DNA of 8,221 bases from Candidatus Desantisiibacteriota bacterium (GTDB lineage: Bacteria; JACRDZ01): NCBI GenBank assembly GCA_016209155.1, contig JACQWU010000037.1, forward strand, positions 1 through 8,221. The letters run 5' to 3'. Positions 6,389 to 8,221 of this stretch are shown piece by piece (position 1 is the stretch's first letter; every line of letters starts with the position of its first letter). A model generated the notes under the pieces. The model saw nothing but the letters and a program-made list of their open reading frames with translations. It had not been told where the DNA came from and did no database searches. A program made the translations under genes and the position numbers.

Positions 6389-6698
6389 TAAGCTGCAGCT
6401 TGTGACAAAGGAAACAATAAACGAAACTATTACTATTAATGATACAGAAAAAACCGTATTATTAATTGATAAAATAACAAAAGAACAAAAAATTAATGGA
6501 AAAGATAAAAATATTGAAGTTAATCTTGAAAAAACAGGTGGGATTGAACATAATAAAGATGGTTCTATAAAATTGAATTTTACTAAAAGTTCCCTGGATA
6601 AAAGCACATCAGTGGAAAATCCCGAAATCAAAAATATCAGAATATTTAAAAAAGGGAACTACGCTTTAATAAATCCATTTGTTAAAGTAAAACAATAA
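6389..6698 (+). pseudogene. Out-of-frame continuation of the lipocalin-like gene
   Basis: Directly after the TAG at 6386-6388, the +1 frame reads SKLQLVTKETINETITIN and stays open to the TAA at 6696-6698, ending INPFVKVKQ. Joined to the upstream fragment it gives VDIYK-SKLQLVTKE, a natural continuation of a calycin strand pair, for a product of about 228 residues. The frame is closed by a TAG at 6363, so the switch must fall between 6366 and 6388. The first possible start of its own is GTG 6402, with no Shine-Dalgarno site, so independent translation is unlikely. Possible causes are a real one-base insertion or two-base deletion, a sequencing or assembly error, or recoding; nothing resembling a known slippery site is present. 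The Lys/Asn/Glu/Ile-rich composition matches the neighbours. Confidence 0.55.
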
Positions 6699-6723
6699 TA
6701 TTCCAAAAAAGGGGATTATCTTA

Positions 6724-6945
6724 ATGCCTGTTTATGAATATAAATGCAAAAAATGCAATTTAAAATTTGAGGAACTCCAATCTATAGGAGCAGATGCACC
6801 GCCATGTCCTAAATGTAAAGCCGGTGAAGTTGTAAAATGTATTTCGGTCTTTGGTTTTAGTTCGGGAGGAGAGAAAGATTATTCATCATCCGGCGGTTCT
6901 TCATGTTCATCATGCAGCGGGGGGAACTGCAGTTCATGCAAATAA
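6724..6945 (+). CDS. FmdB-family zinc-ribbon protein
   Basis: A 73-residue protein starting MPVYEYKCKKC, the signature opening of the FmdB (CxxC-CxxC-SSSS) family. Cys8/Cys11 and Cys28/Cys31 form two CxxC knuckles expected to bind one zinc ion. The segment VVKCISVFGFSSGG follows, as in the family, and then a Ser/Gly/Cys-rich tail with four more cysteines (61, 64, 69, 72) in CSSC and CSSC-like pairs. FmdB was named for a regulator of a formamidase gene, but the role of most members is unknown. A GGGG site (6711-6714) lies nine bases ahead of the ATG. It follows the lipocalin-like gene by 25 bases and is probably the last gene of the argC unit. No U-tailed hairpin follows it. Confidence 0.9.
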   Translation: MPVYEYKCKKCNLKFEELQSIGADAPPCPKCKAGEVVKCISVFGFSSGGEKDYSSSGGSSCSSCSGGNCSSCK

Positions 6946-6961
6946 ATACTATTTAACAGGG

Positions 6962-6989
6962 TTGACTTTTTTGTTTTTAACAGTATAAT
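6962..6989 (+). promoter_or_regulatory. Strong sigma70-like promoter for the small membrane protein and glycosyltransferase
   Basis: TTGACT (6962-6967) and TATAAT (6984-6989) are separated by 16 bases: five of six and six of six matches. Transcription would begin near 6996, about 48 bases before the next start codon. The octamer TTTAACAG occurs at 6952-6959 and again at 6976-6983, flanking the -35 box and abutting the -10 box, which might be a regulator site or chance. Confidence 0.72.
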
Positions 6990-7043
6990 AAATTAAATAA
7001 AATATTTTTTTAAGAATTAATCAATATTTAAAGGAAATAAAAA

Positions 7044-7253
7044 ATGGCTATCACTTTTATGGGTATTGAGTATACTTTGCATGAAATATTCGATTTAATA
7101 TTTGTTTTACTATTAACTATGACTTTACCTGTTGGTATAATAAGGCAGATATATTTGGCAGTTAAAGGTAGTTTTGATGATACCACTGTTATATCACCGG
7201 CAATTATAAATAAAAAAACAGTACAAAAAAGAAAAAAACAAAAATCCAAATAA
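7044..7253 (+). CDS. Small single-span membrane protein of unknown function
   Basis: A 69-residue protein that I do not recognise. Residues from about 14 to 38 (EIFDLIFVLLLTMTLPVGII and beyond) form one likely transmembrane helix, followed by a polar stretch and a very basic tail (KKTVQKRKKQKSK). The positive-inside rule places this tail in the cytoplasm, where it could contact acidic lipid head groups, nucleic acid or an acidic protein. AAAGGA (7030-7035) stands eight bases ahead of the ATG, and a strong promoter lies upstream, both of which support real expression. The glycosyltransferase starts only nine bases after its stop, so the two are probably one operon and may work together at the inner membrane; that link is inference. 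Confidence 0.75.
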   Translation: MAITFMGIEYTLHEIFDLIFVLLLTMTLPVGIIRQIYLAVKGSFDDTTVISPAIINKKTVQKRKKQKSK

Positions 7254-7262
7254 AAAGAATTT

Positions 7263-8221
7263 ATGGAACAAAGCCTAACAAAAGATATTTCTATCGTAAT
7301 ACCTTTATTTAATGAATCTGCGAGTTTAACAGAGCTTTATCAGAAAATCATTGAGGTTATCACTCCTTTAAATGTTGAATATGAAATAATTTTTGTGGAT
7401 GACGGCTCTACCGATGACTCTTTTCAGGTATTAAAAAAAATTTACGCTCAAAATCCGTTAAAGATAAAAATAATTCAATTCAGAAAAAACTACGGAAAAT
7501 CAGCTGCTTTATCGGTCGGTTTTAAAATGGCTCTTGGAAAAATTATAATTACAATGGATGCCGATCTTCAGGATGATCCTTATGAAATTCCTAATTTTTT
7601 AAATGCAATAAAAGAAGGTTATGACCTTGTATCAGGCTGGAAATATAAAAGATATGATCCTATTTCAAAAACTATTCCCTCTAAGTTTTTTAATTATGTA
7701 ACATCTATTACTACAGGTATAGAAATACACGATTTTAACTGCGGATTTAAAGCATATAAAAAAGAAGTTACAGATCAAATAAGTGTATATGGAGAGCTTC
7801 ATAGATATCTTCCTGTGCTGGCATACTGGCATGGATATAAAGTCGGAGAGATAAAAATCAAGCATTTTGCCCGTAAATTTGGTTATTCAAAATTCGGGAT
7901 TGACCGTTTTTTGCATGGTTTTTTCGATCTTCTAACTGTCCTTTTCCTTGTACGATATACTAAAAGACCTTTACATTTTTTCGGGATATGGGGCTTCATT
8001 CTGGTAACGATAGGTGTGGCAATAAACGGTTATCTTGGATATCTCCGATTAGTATACGGTTCCATAATGGGGAAAATTCCACTCTTAAGTTTTGCGGTTC
8101 TTGTTATTATAGTTGGAATACAGTTCATTTCACTTGGTCTTTTAGGAGAAATGATTGCCAATATAACCCAGCCAAAAGATGAATATTCTATTAAAGAAAT
8201 AGTGGGAGATAAAATCTCCAA
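7263..8221 (+). CDS. Polyprenyl-phosphate-type family 2 glycosyltransferase (3' end outside the window)
   Basis: The frame is open from ATG 7263 to the window edge, giving 319 codons plus two bases. It is a GT-A-fold family 2 glycosyltransferase of the DPM1/GtrB type, which moves a sugar from a nucleotide sugar to a polyprenyl phosphate at the inner membrane. Visible motifs are IVIPLFNE (11-18), the nucleotide-binding VDDGSTDDS (45-53), RKNYGKSAAL (74-83), the metal-binding MDADLQDDP (98-106), FNCGFKAYKKEV (158-169) and the ARKFGYSKFG loop (203-212). Two C-terminal membrane helices follow at about 238-262 and 272-298, as in GtrB-like enzymes. Family members are commonly 310-340 residues, so little is missing. 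No clear Shine-Dalgarno site precedes the ATG (only AAAAAGAA), so translation is probably coupled to the gene nine bases upstream. The sugar and final acceptor cannot be told from sequence. Confidence 0.92.
   Translation, partial: MEQSLTKDISIVIPLFNESASLTELYQKIIEVITPLNVEYEIIFVDDGSTDDSFQVLKKIYAQNPLKIKIIQFRKNYGKSAALSVGFKMALGKIIITMDADLQDDPYEIPNFLNAIKEGYDLVSGWKYKRYDPISKTIPSKFFNYVTSITTGIEIHDFNCGFKAYKKEVTDQISVYGELHRYLPVLAYWHGYKVGEIKIKHFARKFGYSKFGIDRFLHGFFDLLTVLFLVRYTKRPLHFFGIWGFILVTIGVAINGYLGYLRLVYGSIMGKIPLLSFAVLVIIVGIQFISLGLLGEMIANITQPKDEYSIKEIVGDKIS

Noticed and set aside
6386-6391. Programmed +1 frameshifting at AAA-TAG as in prfB
   Set aside because: There is no CUU-UGA type slippery codon and no Shine-Dalgarno-like stimulator just upstream; a mutation or sequence error is the simpler reading.
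6002-6631. Uninterrupted 209-codon minus-strand frame opposite the split lipocalin-like gene
   Set aside because: It starts at a TTG with no Shine-Dalgarno site, and its Phe/Ile/Ser/Leu-rich composition is what the complement of a Lys/Asn/Glu-rich gene gives. The plus-strand reading has a ribosome-binding site, a signal peptide and operon context.
6911-6940. Hairpin potential around the GAACTG-CAGTTC palindrome at the end of the FmdB-like gene as a terminator
   Set aside because: The palindrome is coding sequence for the Cys-rich tail and no T-run follows within the needed distance.
7000-7029. Inverted repeat AAATATT/AATATTT before the small membrane protein
   Set aside because: Seven A-T pairs around a 16-base loop in very AT-rich DNA is within chance expectation.

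Overview
The window looks like ordinary chromosomal DNA from an AT-rich (about one third G+C by eye), Gram-negative-type bacterium. A tripartite-type RND efflux permease with a lipoprotein periplasmic adaptor implies a diderm envelope, and the lipobox, Shine-Dalgarno sites and sigma70-like promoters are all bacterial. The proteins do not read as typical gammaproteobacterial versions, but the sequence alone does not let me name the phylum. I see no insertion sequence, phage gene, CRISPR array, tRNA or rRNA.

Layout. Bases 1-129 may be the last 42 codons of a plus-strand gene entering from outside the window, converging on the efflux operon. Bases 174-4713 (minus strand) hold a two-gene efflux operon: adaptor lipoprotein first, then the RND permease 31 bases downstream. 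No outer-membrane channel gene and no adjacent transcriptional regulator are visible. Bases 4714-5021 are a divergent control region with two good sigma70-like promoters back to back, a 12-bp tandem repeat in the efflux leader and a perfect AT-only 9-bp-arm palindrome (2-nt centre) in the argC leader. Bases 5022-6945 (plus strand) hold a divergent argC (N-acetyl-gamma-glutamyl-phosphate reductase), a small exported protein with a lipocalin-like look that appears split by a frameshift, and an FmdB-type zinc-ribbon protein. A strong promoter at 6962-6989 then starts a second plus-strand unit: a 69-residue single-span membrane protein of unknown function and a polyprenyl-phosphate-type family 2 glycosyltransferase that runs off the right edge.

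How the genes work together. The adaptor and permease should form an envelope efflux machine with an outer-membrane factor encoded elsewhere. ArgC would serve arginine synthesis, although no other arg gene is nearby and its sequence departs from the family at two conserved places. The glycosyltransferase probably works at the inner membrane on a lipid-linked sugar, and the small membrane protein just ahead of it is probably co-expressed.

I did not find a clearly new multi-gene system. The points most worth a second look are the split lipocalin-like gene, the divergent ArgC, the altered proton-relay residues in the RND pump, and the repeat and palindrome in the divergent control region.
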